Below are positions 24,578 to 32,549 of a stretch of 33,354 nt of DNA, in pieces. The DNA lies in the NCBI GenBank assembly GCA_030432195.1, contig JAUIHE010000017.1:1-33354 (forward strand), given 5' to 3'. The position numbers were made by a program, and so were the translations under genes. This DNA is from Alphaproteobacteria bacterium. Lineage in GTDB: Bacteria > Pseudomonadota > Alphaproteobacteria > UBA7985 > JAUIBT01. Within the stretch, counting starts at the first letter, position 1. Every line of letters begins with the position of its first letter. The notes beneath the pieces are model-generated. The model did not search any database, had not been told where the DNA came from, and saw only the letters and a program-made list of their open reading frames with translations.

Positions 24578-25519
24578 CTAGGAGATCAGGGCGTCTAGCG
24601 GCTGTAGGTCCCGCTCTAACTGGTCGCGTAAATGCGCGTGCTGGCTCGGCAACTTGAGCTGACTGCCCAAAGCGGCCAAGTCCTCGTCGCGATCAAAGCC
24701 GGGTTCGTTGGTCGCCACCTCGAACAGTACCCCGCCGGGCGTGCGGAAATAGATGGCCCAGAAATAATCGCGGTCGATGGGCGGCGTCACCGCATAGCCT
24801 TCGTCTTTTAGCGCCTGGCGCAGCGTATCTTGTGCCGCCCGGTCCGCGACCGCAAACGCGATATGGTGCACCGAGCCCGCGCCCGATCCCGCAGCAGCCA
24901 AGCCGGGTTGCTCGTCGAGGTCGATATGATCCGCACCGTTTCCGTTTGGAACAACAAAACGCGTCAGGCCATCGCGGCGCTCTTGTTCTTCATAGCCCAT
25001 GAACGTCAAGAGCTCGCGCATCGGCCCCACATCGGCCAAGCGCAAACTAGCGCCCGCAAAGCCCTTGATAGCAAGTTCGGCTTCCAAATTGGCGCCATGA
25101 AACCCGGTACGGGTATCGTCGGCAGCTTCCATCAACAAGAAGCGGTCGCCGTCTGGTGCGGCGAATTCCAGCGCCGGTTGACCGAAGACCTCGCGCTGGG
25201 TGGTGCCTTGCAATCCGTGCGCCGCTAGCCGCGCTTGCCAAGCGTCCAAAGTGCCGGGATTGACGCTGAAATGGGTCAGTCCCACCTCACCGCTGCCGCG
25301 ACGCCCCTGCGCAATACCCTGGAAGGGGAAATAGGTCATGACCGTACCGGGTTCGCCGCGCTCATTGCCATAGTAAAGGTGGTAGACGCTGGGATTGTCG
25401 AAATTCACCGTCTGCTTCACCCGCCGCTGACCCAGCGCGCCGGTGAAAAAACGATCATAGGTCACCGCATCCGATGATAGCGAGGTGACGTGATGTAGAC
25501 CCTTAATCATGCGTTCCAT
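24578..25519 (-). CDS. Glyoxalase-fold ring-cleaving dioxygenase (MhqO-like)
   Basis: A 313-residue protein of the vicinal-oxygen-chelate (glyoxalase/extradiol dioxygenase) superfamily with two modules. The first (residues 1-140) starts with IKGLHHVTSLSSDAVTYDRFF and includes GEVGLTHFSVNPGTLDAW. The second (about 150-285) contains GSVHHIAFAVADRAAQD and RTPGGVLFEVATNEPGFDRDED. The His residues in HHVT and HHIA and the Glu in FEVATN are the usual metal ligands. Relatives act on hydroquinones and respond to quinone stress; the true substrate is not known. The ATG at 25519 follows GAAAGGG by six bases; 23 open codons upstream are not family-like. It converges on the kinase gene, 58 bases away. 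Confidence 0.9.
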   Translation of the reverse strand: MERMIKGLHHVTSLSSDAVTYDRFFTGALGQRRVKQTVNFDNPSVYHLYYGNERGEPGTVMTYFPFQGIAQGRRGSGEVGLTHFSVNPGTLDAWQARLAAHGLQGTTQREVFGQPALEFAAPDGDRFLLMEAADDTRTGFHGANLEAELAIKGFAGASLRLADVGPMRELLTFMGYEEQERRDGLTRFVVPNGNGADHIDLDEQPGLAAAGSGAGSVHHIAFAVADRAAQDTLRQALKDEGYAVTPPIDRDYFWAIYFRTPGGVLFEVATNEPGFDRDEDLAALGSQLKLPSQHAHLRDQLERDLQPLDALIS

Positions 25520-25633
25520 GAGAGACCCTTTCTTTGTTGCGTGAATACAAAGTAATGCAACGCGATCTAGCTTTCGAGCCCCAACCAAGAAACCTATTGG
25601 ATCGAAACAGGAAACAATCGGGCCGATCGTGAT

Positions 25634-26557
25634 TTAAGCCTGCGCCTGAATTTTCTCCTTGAGCGCGCGCCACTCATGGTCCAAGCCCTCGCGATAGGTC
25701 GGAAATTGCAGGCTATAGCCCAGGGCGCGGGCCAACTTGCTGCTATCGACGCGCTTGTTGTCGGCATAAAAGCTGCGCGCCATGGGGCTTAGGTCGGCGT
25801 CATCAAAGGGAATAAGCGGCGGCGGGCTCATGTCCAGCAGCTGGGCGGCGTATTCGATGACCTCCCCAGGGGGGCACGAGAAGCTGTCGCACACATTGTA
25901 GATTTCAACCTGGCCCGGCGCGGCGGCGGGTTTGGCCAATGAGGCGGCAAGCACGCCTGCGATATCTTCGACGTGGATGCGGCTAAAGACCTGTCCGGGC
26001 TTATCCAAGCGTCGCGCCTTGCCCGCGCGCAAGCTGTTCAAGGCCGAGCGCCCCGGCCCATAAATGCCCGCCAAGCGGAAGATGTGCATCGGCAAGCCCA
26101 ACCCGCTCCAGGCCTGTTCGAAGGCCAGGCGTCGAAGGCCGCGCGCTGTCGTGGCTTTGGTCGGGCTGGCCTCGTCAACGCGCGCGCCTTGCCAATCGCC
26201 ATAGACCACGGTGGTAGACAAGTATCCCGCCCAGCGCAGCCGCTCCAAGCAGCGCGGATCTTGCGCCAACAGCGCGGTGACCGCCGACAGCGCGGCATCG
26301 CCGGCATCGTTGCCCGGCAAACTAGATAGCATCGCGTCAGCGCCACAAAGCCAGGCTATGGCAGTCGGCGAAAGGGCTTGATCTTCGTCGAACACAAAGG
26401 ATTCTATGCCCTGCTGGGCCAGCGCCTCGGCCTTCTGGACACTGCGCACGGTGCCAGCGATTTGCCAGCCCTGGGCTTGCAGTCGGCGCGCCAGAACCTG
26501 GGCGCTGTAACCCAAGCCAAAACAAAACAAGCGCGGAGCCTTCATGCTGTCAGTCAC
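25634..26557 (-). CDS. Atypical SDR / NAD(P)-dependent epimerase-like protein
   Basis: A 307-residue Rossmann-fold protein. Residues 10-32 (LFCFGLGYSAQVLARRLQAQGW) form the nucleotide-binding beta-alpha-beta with GxGxxxxxLA in place of the classical SDR GxxGxxG. Later segments include GYLSTTVVYGDWQGARVDE (Tyr in YGD is the probable catalytic residue), MHIFRLAGIYGPGRSAL and VFSRIHVEDIAGVLAASL, typical of extended or atypical SDRs of the YeeZ type. The function is unknown. The start is a GTG at 26557 with AAAGGA ten bases upstream; an ATG four codons downstream has no ribosome-binding site. It diverges head to head from the TPR gene with only seven bases between the starts. Confidence 0.86.
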   Translation of the reverse strand: MTDSMKAPRLFCFGLGYSAQVLARRLQAQGWQIAGTVRSVQKAEALAQQGIESFVFDEDQALSPTAIAWLCGADAMLSSLPGNDAGDAALSAVTALLAQDPRCLERLRWAGYLSTTVVYGDWQGARVDEASPTKATTARGLRRLAFEQAWSGLGLPMHIFRLAGIYGPGRSALNSLRAGKARRLDKPGQVFSRIHVEDIAGVLAASLAKPAAAPGQVEIYNVCDSFSCPPGEVIEYAAQLLDMSPPPLIPFDDADLSPMARSFYADNKRVDSSKLARALGYSLQFPTYREGLDHEWRALKEKIQAQA

Positions 26558-26564
26558 GGGGTCG

Positions 26565-27446
26565 ATGTCCTTTGTCAGTCATAGTAATAGCGGTCAGCCT
26601 AGGGGTCTTTCGAGCGCTCAAGGCTTTGCGCGGCGATTGGCTGTCGGCCTCGGCCTGATCTTCGCTTTGAGCCTGGCAGCCACCAGCCCAGCGCGCGCGC
26701 AATCCGAAGACGCGGCAAGTCAATCTCCCGCAAGACAATCTGAGGCACCTCAGCCCCTTGCTTCTGCCTATGATTTATGTCTGAGGCAAGCCCAAGACCA
26801 GCCCGAACAAGCTTTGATTATGACCAGCGATTCGAGCTTGGTGATGGACGACATCCAGGTGAGCCACTGCCGCGCTGAGGCCTTGTTGAGCTTGGGGCGC
26901 TATGAGCAAGCGGCCGAACTGTTCGAGCAACTAGCCGCTGCAATCGACCAGCAAGCCGCTGGCGACGCTGGGTTCTTGCTGCAACAAGCCGCCTACGCCT
27001 GGCAAGAGGCGGGCCAGTTTCAACAGGCGGTCGCGGTTATTGACCTATTGATCGCCCGCTTTTCGGGCCAAGCCGATCTTTGGATCCAAAAAGCCAGCCT
27101 TCAGGTGCAAGCGGGCCAAGCGTCGGCGGCGTTGGCAACGCTCACCAGCGCGTTGGACAGCTTGACCACCACGGCCAGCAGTCAAGACTTGGGCAAACTG
27201 TGGGTCTATCGGGCGGGTGCCCATCGCCGCCTAGACCAAATCGACAAAGCCAAGGCAGCGCTAGTTGAAGCCCTGCGCCAGCCAGATTTGGACCAACCGC
27301 TTTATCTGCTGGAATTGGCGCTGGTCGAAGCCACGCAAGATAATCTGCCCGCTGCCCGCACGGCCTTCGAGCAGATCATTCAGCATTTTCCCACGAGCCC
27401 CGAAGCCGTCCTGGCCAGCCGCTACCTAGCCCGCCTGGCCGAATAG
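26565..27446 (+). CDS. Exported tetratricopeptide-repeat protein
   Basis: A 293-residue protein with a long signal peptide (hydrophobic core RLAVGLGLIFALSLAATS, cleavage after ARAQ around residue 46). The mature part consists of helical repeats in TPR style: CRAEALLSLGRYEQAAELFEQL, QAAYAWQEAGQFQQAVAVIDLLI, KASLQVQAGQASAALATLTSAL, YRAGAHRRLDQIDKAKAALVEAL and LALVEATQDNLPAARTAFEQIIQHFP. It should act in the periplasm as a scaffold; no partner is identified. Starts at 26565 or 26544 are possible; the later ATG is chosen because the earlier one would overlap the divergent SDR gene. The 3' end is four bases from the convergent DUF2330 gene. Confidence 0.8.
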   Translation: MSFVSHSNSGQPRGLSSAQGFARRLAVGLGLIFALSLAATSPARAQSEDAASQSPARQSEAPQPLASAYDLCLRQAQDQPEQALIMTSDSSLVMDDIQVSHCRAEALLSLGRYEQAAELFEQLAAAIDQQAAGDAGFLLQQAAYAWQEAGQFQQAVAVIDLLIARFSGQADLWIQKASLQVQAGQASAALATLTSALDSLTTTASSQDLGKLWVYRAGAHRRLDQIDKAKAALVEALRQPDLDQPLYLLELALVEATQDNLPAARTAFEQIIQHFPTSPEAVLASRYLARLAE

Positions 27447-27450
27447 GGCG

Positions 27451-28869
27451 CTAGTTGCTGCCCGCCTTGCGCAATTCGGATAAACTGGTTCCGGTCAGGC
27501 GTTGAAAATTGGCGGCGGTCTCGGCTTCGTAGGCCTTGCGCTGCGCCAGATATTCAATGCCGCAGACCAACTTTTTCTCAGCATCGTTCAACACGGCGGC
27601 GTGGCGCATGATATAGCGGCCCTGGAAGTTCTCTCGATTGTCCGTGACCTGCATCACCAGCTCGTTGGGGTGGGTCTCTTCGCGGTAGCGCATGTGGATT
27701 CGCGTCACGAAGGCATCGCGCGTGTCGGGCGGTCGGGGCAGACCTCCGCCGCGGCGCAGGATGAGAGCCTGACGCACGGCGTCCCGATCTGCTGGCGCAA
27801 AGCGTTGAATAATAGCCTCTTCTTCCTCACTGACCAGCGGCTTGGGCTCTTCGATCCAGAAGGCGCCCAAATCCTGCAATTCGGCGTTGGACAGCGGATC
27901 GGCCGCGCAGGGATCGCACCAGTTCATATCCCAAGCGTACTCCAGAAAGGCCGTGGCATAGGAGCGGTCCGTATTAGCCTTGGCAAAGGTCCGTCGATAG
28001 AAATCTTGGAACACGCTGTCGGTTCGAACGGGCACTTCCACATCCGCAGGAATGCGCGTCAGGGGATAGCTGAGCAAGTCAATCTGACCCCGATCGGTCA
28101 GAAAATAGGCGATCAAATCCTGATCCTGCCCGGGTTTGGCGTTGGCCATCCCCAAACGGATCGGCAACATAAAGTCAGCGCTCTCAAAGCGCATTTGCAG
28201 GGGGTTCAGCTCCTGGGCTTCGTTCTTGACCGCCTCAAGCGAGACCTTGGCAACAAAGAACTTCATGCCCGCCGCCAAATAATCTTTGACCACCGGTTCC
28301 GCCTTGGGCGGGATCTGATAGCCCTCGCGATTGAGCCAGGTTATGAGGCCGTCCGCTTGTTCGGCAGACAAAATCAAAATGTCGTACTCGCCGACAGAAT
28401 AGGATCGCTCAATCGTGACGCCCATTTCTGCATCCGCCTCGACCGGCGGCAGCGCCCCCGCCATGGGTGCCGCCATCGGCATAGCGGTGCGAAACTTTTG
28501 TACCTGGCAGGGATTGGGATCGTGGTATTCGACCAGCCGCGGGGCTGAATAATCGTCCAGATGCGTGATTGATGCCGAAGAGGCCAAGCGCACGTCGTCT
28601 TCTTCCAAAATCACCGGGACCGGCACCACAAGCGCAAAATCTTTCAGCGCGCCCTGGTAGTCAGACACCATGGTAATGACCGACTGCTTGTCCTTGCGGG
28701 CATAAACGACCTTTGAGGCCTGATTGAACAGATCGCCCGTCGCGCGGCCGACATAGAAACCACAAAAGGCCTGCGCGGGGCTGGTGGCGGCGAAAACCGA
28801 GGCCGCCGCTAGCATGGCCAAGCCAAGGGAACGCAAAAGGGATCGAGCATAAGGCATAAGGCATCTCAT
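27451..28869 (-). CDS. DUF2330 domain exported protein
   Basis: A 472-residue protein with a signal peptide (YARSLLRSLGLAMLAAASVFAATSPAQA) followed directly by FCGFYVGRATGDLFNQASKVVYARK and ALVVPVPVILEEDDVRLAS. This conserved Cys after the cleavage site and the VVPVPxxL segment mark DUF2330, a family of secreted or lipid-anchored proteins of unknown role. Further landmarks are SVGEYDILILSAEQADGLITWLNREGY, AGMKFFVAKVSL and, near the middle, a NWCDPCAADPLS stretch with a CxxC-like pair. The C-terminus (about 380-470) is charged. Starts at 28869 and 28857 are both possible; 28869 is listed. The frame is open to 28971 without signal-peptide logic. Confidence 0.85.
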   Translation of the reverse strand: MRCLMPYARSLLRSLGLAMLAAASVFAATSPAQAFCGFYVGRATGDLFNQASKVVYARKDKQSVITMVSDYQGALKDFALVVPVPVILEEDDVRLASSASITHLDDYSAPRLVEYHDPNPCQVQKFRTAMPMAAPMAGALPPVEADAEMGVTIERSYSVGEYDILILSAEQADGLITWLNREGYQIPPKAEPVVKDYLAAGMKFFVAKVSLEAVKNEAQELNPLQMRFESADFMLPIRLGMANAKPGQDQDLIAYFLTDRGQIDLLSYPLTRIPADVEVPVRTDSVFQDFYRRTFAKANTDRSYATAFLEYAWDMNWCDPCAADPLSNAELQDLGAFWIEEPKPLVSEEEEAIIQRFAPADRDAVRQALILRRGGGLPRPPDTRDAFVTRIHMRYREETHPNELVMQVTDNRENFQGRYIMRHAAVLNDAEKKLVCGIEYLAQRKAYEAETAANFQRLTGTSLSELRKAGSN

Positions 28870-29209
28870 TCGCTGAACCCACCGTTGCCGGCGGGCATCG
28901 TTTCCACCAGCCGCCATTGCGCGCGCCAAGTATGGCAAGAATGTGGAGCGGACTCCTTCATTGGCGCCCATCGTTCAAACCGATAGATCACCGCACGAGC
29001 GGCTGATCTCGGCCAGTGCGCGCCGCTTGCTTCCCCCTCACCAAATCAAGGGTCGGCGAAAAAAAGCGCCGGAGGCATAGTCCGACGCTTATCTAGGTCT
29101 GGGATCAGGGAGGAACGATGAAACCTTTCATCACCAGCCCTAGTGGACGGCCTAGACCGGTTTTTGGCTCCGCTCTCGCGCTCGCGAGACGAAAACAGCG
29201 GCCACAGAC
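28870..29209. other. Intergenic stretch with a terminator and one doubtful short frame
   Basis: The gap between the DUF2330 gene and cobO holds a minus-strand terminator (29061-29091). A 31-codon plus-strand frame at 29118-29213 begins with ATG after AGGGAGG, but overlaps the cobO stop antisense and has no recognisable sequence; it is not called as a gene. The DUF2330 promoter should lie between 28870 and 29060. Confidence 0.5.
29061..29091 (-). terminator. Rho-independent terminator downstream of cobO
   Basis: Read on the minus strand AAGCGTCGGA pairs with TCCGGCGCTT (one mismatch) around a seven-base loop, with the 3' arm entering seven T. It lies about 120 bases past the cobO stop. Confidence 0.75.
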
Positions 29210-29875
29210 CTAAAATTCGACGCCTTTTTGCGCCTTGACGCCTTGCTCGCGGAAGGGATGCTTGATCTGGGTCATTTCGGTCACCAAGTCGGCGGCCTCG
29301 ATCAAAGCGTCTTTGGCGTTGCGTCCGGTAACAACGATGTGCAGGTCTTCGGGGCGATCTGCCAGCGTTTGAATGACCTCATCCAGGTCCAAGTGGTCAT
29401 AGCGCAGAACGATATTCAGCTCATCGAAGATCAGCATGTCAAAGTCGGGCTCGGCGCCGCGGCAAGCCTCGATCATCTCCTTGGCCGCCTCCCAGGCCCG
29501 CTTGGCCGCCGCCACATCGCGCTCCCGGTCTTGGGTCTCCCATGTGAAGCCCTCGCCCATCGTCTTAATGACGATTTGATCGGGGAAGGCTTCCAGGACC
29601 TTGCGTTCGCCGGTCTCCCACTTGCCCTTGACGAATTGCACGACGCCAACGCGCATATCGTTGCCAATGGCGCGGGCCGCGAGCCCAAAGGCCGCCGTAG
29701 ACTTGCCCTTGCCCTTGCCCGTGTGGACGATCAACAGGCCCTTTTCCTTGGTCTTGTCGGCCAGCATCTTGTCGCGAGCCGCCTTCTTCTTGCGCGCCTT
29801 TTCATTGAAGTGCGCGTTGATCTGCTCTTGGCTCCAACCGGCGTATTTGTCGGGCTTTGGGGCGTCTTCAGTCAT
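29210..29875 (-). CDS. cobO: Cob(I)yrinic acid a,c-diamide adenosyltransferase
   Basis: A 221-residue CobO/CobA/BtuR-type ATP:corrinoid adenosyltransferase that attaches the adenosyl group to cobalt during cobalamin synthesis or salvage. It has the P-loop HTGKGKGKSTAAFG (Gly and Lys at 53-59), VGVVQFVKGKWETGE, FDMLIFDELNIVLRYD and VVTGRNA, all in family order. The C-terminal KHPFREQGVKAQKGVEF is the usual ending. The ATG at 29875 follows GAGG by eight bases; 16 more codons are open upstream. No other cob gene lies in the window and no cobalamin riboswitch was seen in the short gap upstream. Confidence 0.96.
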   Translation of the reverse strand: MTEDAPKPDKYAGWSQEQINAHFNEKARKKKAARDKMLADKTKEKGLLIVHTGKGKGKSTAAFGLAARAIGNDMRVGVVQFVKGKWETGERKVLEAFPDQIVIKTMGEGFTWETQDRERDVAAAKRAWEAAKEMIEACRGAEPDFDMLIFDELNIVLRYDHLDLDEVIQTLADRPEDLHIVVTGRNAKDALIEAADLVTEMTQIKHPFREQGVKAQKGVEF

Positions 29876-29993
29876 GGGCAGGGCCTCGTTTTTGGGGTTG
29901 AACGCGCATTCTTGCGGCCTCAAGGCCGAATTGCAAGCGCGGCCGGCTTGCGGGGCTGGGTGGAAAGGGCGCAGGACTCCAAAATGCAGGACT

Positions 29994-30881
29994 TTAGAAC
30001 AATGCCTCCAAATCCGCCATCAGCTCATAACAGATGACGACTTCGCGCGCTTCGTGGTCATAGTAGGCATTGGCTTCATCGCAGGCCCCAAAGCGAAGGG
30101 TCAGGGGCTCTGGCAGCTTTAGGTCGCTCTCCAGACGTTGTTCGAAATAGCCAAGCCAAGGCCAATCTTTTAACCAACCCTCAAAGCGACGATGCGCCTT
30201 CGTCTTGCCACGCTCGATGACGACGGTCAGGCCCCGGCGGCCTTGGTCTTTCCAGCTCTCATCGCGTTCGACCTCCAGCAAATAGCGCCAGTCCTCGGCT
30301 TGCAGCAGAGCGGTCTCTTCACAACGCTCAACGTCCAAGGTATCCGCGTCAATTTGAAAATCATCGAGCCAAGACCCATAAACGTCCGGCTCGCGACCGA
30401 CCAACAAACACATGTGCGCGAAAAAGCGCTGCATGTCCAAGGAGTGCTCGTCGGCATAGAGGCTCACATCCTCGACGTCGCTTTCTTCGGCGAAGGCCAA
30501 CCAGGCACCAGCAGCGACGAACAGGGCATCGTCTAGTTGTTCGATTTTTTCAGGGCCTAGGCTTTTGTCTTGCGCAATGGTGTCCAACAGATAGGTCACC
30601 GCGAAGCTATCGACAGCATCTTCTTCACGCCCAAGTACCGGCAAGGCCCAAAGCGCGACAAGACCGTGGCCAACCTCATGCAACATGAAAGTCAGAACGT
30701 TGCCGAGCACCCAGTCCCGCTCGTCAAGCTGGCGCTCTTGGTCTTGCGCGAAGGCGGGCGTCAGCGTGAGCAAAGCGCTGATCACGACACTAAAAAGCAG
30801 GCCCTTAAATCGGCCCTTAAATCGGCCATGCCCAGCAGGTCTGATATAAGATTTAATGAAAGCGTTGCTTGTCGTTGCCAT
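29994..30881 (-). CDS. DUF4344-type predicted zinc metallopeptidase, exported
   Basis: A 295-residue protein with an N-terminal basic region, a hydrophobic export segment (about residues 28-44, LLFSVVISALLTLTPAFA, cleavage after AFAQ) and, soon after, the zinc-protease signature HEVGH (His68, Glu69, His72) in FMLHEVGHGLVALWALPVLGREEDAVDSF. A later acidic stretch (EEDAVD) could supply a third ligand. This is the DUF4344 family of putative metallopeptidases; no substrate is known. The rest contains a Glu/Asp/Trp-rich region and the ending YYDHEAREVVICYELMADL. Residues 19-27 carry a GRFKGRFKG duplication. The ATG at 30881 follows GGAAGG; an in-frame TTG four codons upstream is less likely. It precedes cobO by 118 bases on the same strand. 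Confidence 0.8.
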   Translation of the reverse strand: MATTSNAFIKSYIRPAGHGRFKGRFKGLLFSVVISALLTLTPAFAQDQERQLDERDWVLGNVLTFMLHEVGHGLVALWALPVLGREEDAVDSFAVTYLLDTIAQDKSLGPEKIEQLDDALFVAAGAWLAFAEESDVEDVSLYADEHSLDMQRFFAHMCLLVGREPDVYGSWLDDFQIDADTLDVERCEETALLQAEDWRYLLEVERDESWKDQGRRGLTVVIERGKTKAHRRFEGWLKDWPWLGYFEQRLESDLKLPEPLTLRFGACDEANAYYDHEAREVVICYELMADLEALF

Positions 30882-31010
30882 GTTGCCTTCCAACCTGCGC
30901 TTTTACGCAACAGCTTAGCCTGGGAGCTGGTGCATGTCTTGCCCAACTTGGCCTGCAATAGGCCGGGCGTGCCTGCTGTAGCGGCGTGACACGTCAGAGC
31001 TTCGGACACA

Positions 31011-31042
31011 AAAAAACCCGCCAGGCCGGAGCGTGCGGGTCA
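31011..31042 (-). terminator. Rho-independent terminator of tRNA-Glu
   Basis: Read on the minus strand ACCCGC pairs with GCGGGT around an imperfect GC-rich loop and is followed by seven T, about 13 bases downstream of the tRNA 3' end. Confidence 0.8.
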
Positions 31043-31054
31043 TCTGTGCCACAG

Positions 31055-31130
31055 TGGTGATCCCTACGGGATTCGAACCCGTGTTGCCGCCGTGAAAGGG
31101 CGGTGTCCTAGGCCTCTAGACGAAGGGACC
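31055..31130 (-). tRNA. tRNA-Glu (anticodon TTC)
   Basis: A 76-base cloverleaf on the minus strand. The acceptor stem is GGTCCCT/AGGGATC, the anticodon stem-loop is CCGCC-CTTTCAC-GGCGG with TTC in the loop, the T arm is CGGGTTCGAATCCCG, and the 3' CCA is encoded. It closely resembles E. coli tRNA-Glu in layout. A terminator follows. It sits 71 bases after the L,D-transpeptidase stop on the same strand, so it may have its own promoter in that gap. Confidence 0.97.
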
Positions 31131-31201
31131 ATCTGTGTGGGAGGGTTGTATATCCAGACTCGATTGCTGGCGCAAGCCCCTTTTTCAACAAATCAAAAGA
31201 T

Positions 31202-32371
31202 TTAGCGCTGAACCTCGACGCTCACCGCCTGCTTGCCGAAAACCTCTGCCAGCGTAAACAACATTGCTGCTTTTTTCGGATGCAAGCGCACGCAGCCGTG
31301 CGATGCCGGACGGCCCAGGCGCGAAATGGAATGCGTGCCGTGGATCGCATAGGGGCCATGGAAGAACATGGCATGCGGCATAGGCGCGTTGTCGTACTTT
31401 TTGGATGTATAATCACGGTACATGCGCTGAACGGTCCAGCGGCCCGTGGGCGTGCGATAGCCCTTGCGGCCCGTCGAGACCGGCCAATCATACCAGGGCT
31501 TTCCGTTGACGCTGACCGTCATACGCTGCTCGGATAAATCAATCTTGGCCACGATATCCGCTTGCCCAAACCGGGCTTTTGCGATCTCTGCAGCCTGCTT
31601 ATAGCCCTGCAAGGCGCCTTTGCCCGCTTCAAATTCCGGTAAAGGTTGCAAGGTGGCTTGCTGGGGTGCGGGCCGCGGCTGGTAAGCAGGCTGTGGAATG
31701 ACCTGGGGCGCGACCTGGGGCGCGACCTGGGGCACGGCTTGCGGTTGGGTCAAGGGCTGTAAAGGGTAGACAGGTCCACCGCTGCGGGTTTGGGGGTAGA
31801 TCGCCTGCGGATACGTCCCATTCGGATTCGTCCCATTCGGATTCGTCCCTGGCGGATAGGGGGCATAGCCCGGCTGCGGGGCTTGCGGGACATAGATGAC
31901 TTGCGGATACACGGGGCTGTAACCCTGCGGAATGACTGGCGCCACATAGTTAGGCTGCAAGGGAAGCGCCGGACCCTGCCTTTGCCAGTACATGGCGCGC
32001 TGTTGGTTGGCGGCAGGCTGTTGGAGAGGTGCAACAGGCGTAGGTGAGGCGCCGTTGGGCGCAACAGCCGGATAGCTCACCGAATAACTCTGCGGGGCTG
32101 CGTGCTGTCCATCGCCCGGTATAGACGGCATGATAGCGCTGGGAATGCGAATCGGCTGAGGCAACACCAAGGGCTCGCTTTGAACCGGTATCAACAAGGG
32201 CTGAAAGCCGTTGCTCGCCGCCCGTTCAAGCGCCCTGTTTTGAGCCTGCAAGCTTGTGGCAGCCGTTAGTGTGAGCAGAACGCCCGCCACCAGGACGACG
32301 GCGCGCGGCTGCGCCCACCGGTGAAGCGCTCCGGATGGGATTTCGTCAGAAGCATAGCGCGTTGAGGGCAT
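31202..32371 (-). CDS. L,D-transpeptidase (YkuD family) with Pro/Gln-rich region
   Basis: A 389-residue envelope enzyme. A hydrophobic export segment (about residues 24-42, VVLVAGVLLTLTAATSLQAQ) is followed by a Pro/Gln/Asn/Tyr-rich low-complexity region (about residues 60-240) and a YkuD domain (about 270-389), starting VAKIDLSEQRMTVSVNGKPW and containing HAMFFHGPYAIHGTHSISRLG and SHGCVRLHPKKAAML. Cys360 in SHGCVRL is the nucleophile and the conserved His include those in IHGTH and SHG. It makes 3-3 cross-links or attaches proteins to peptidoglycan in the periplasm. The ATG at 32371 follows GGAG by five bases. Small tandem repeats lie in its coding region. Confidence 0.92.
   Translation of the reverse strand: MPSTRYASDEIPSGALHRWAQPRAVVLVAGVLLTLTAATSLQAQNRALERAASNGFQPLLIPVQSEPLVLPQPIRIPSAIMPSIPGDGQHAAPQSYSVSYPAVAPNGASPTPVAPLQQPAANQQRAMYWQRQGPALPLQPNYVAPVIPQGYSPVYPQVIYVPQAPQPGYAPYPPGTNPNGTNPNGTYPQAIYPQTRSGGPVYPLQPLTQPQAVPQVAPQVAPQVIPQPAYQPRPAPQQATLQPLPEFEAGKGALQGYKQAAEIAKARFGQADIVAKIDLSEQRMTVSVNGKPWYDWPVSTGRKGYRTPTGRWTVQRMYRDYTSKKYDNAPMPHAMFFHGPYAIHGTHSISRLGRPASHGCVRLHPKKAAMLFTLAEVFGKQAVSVEVQR
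31701..31845 (-). repeat. Two short tandem arrays in the L,D-transpeptidase gene
   Basis: Three 12-bp units (ACCTGGGGCGCG on the plus strand, last copy one change) at 31701-31736 encode VAPQ-type repeats. Two perfect 15-bp units (TCCCATTCGGATTCG) at 31816-31845 plus a partial one encode GTNPN. Both lie in the low-complexity region and keep frame. Confidence 0.9.
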
Positions 32372-32467
32372 GCAGGCTCCGAGCAAAAGGGTGGAGGCCC
32401 CGCGCGGCCGCCAAATCAAATTGGCCTAGGGTCTGATAACCGGCGCACAAGGGCTGTTAGCCTGCTG

Positions 32468-32485
32468 TTGCCAGATTTCTGGCAA
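32468..32485. promoter_or_regulatory. Perfect-arm inverted repeat upstream of the L,D-transpeptidase gene
   Basis: TTGCCAGATTTCTGGCAA has eight-base arms around TT. It lies about 97 bases upstream of the transpeptidase start and about 65 bases past the stop of the gene at the right edge. No T-run follows on the minus strand, so an operator is as likely as a terminator. Confidence 0.4.
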
Positions 32486-32549
32486 GATTTCAACTTAAAG
32501 TAATCATCGTCACGAACTTGCGACCACAGATTGCCACATTCGGACACGC

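Noticed and set aside
31055-31130. tRNA-Glu as the attachment site of an integrated element
   Set aside because: No integrase and no duplicated tRNA 3' fragment was found; the genes on its 3' side (DUF4344, cobO) look chromosomal.
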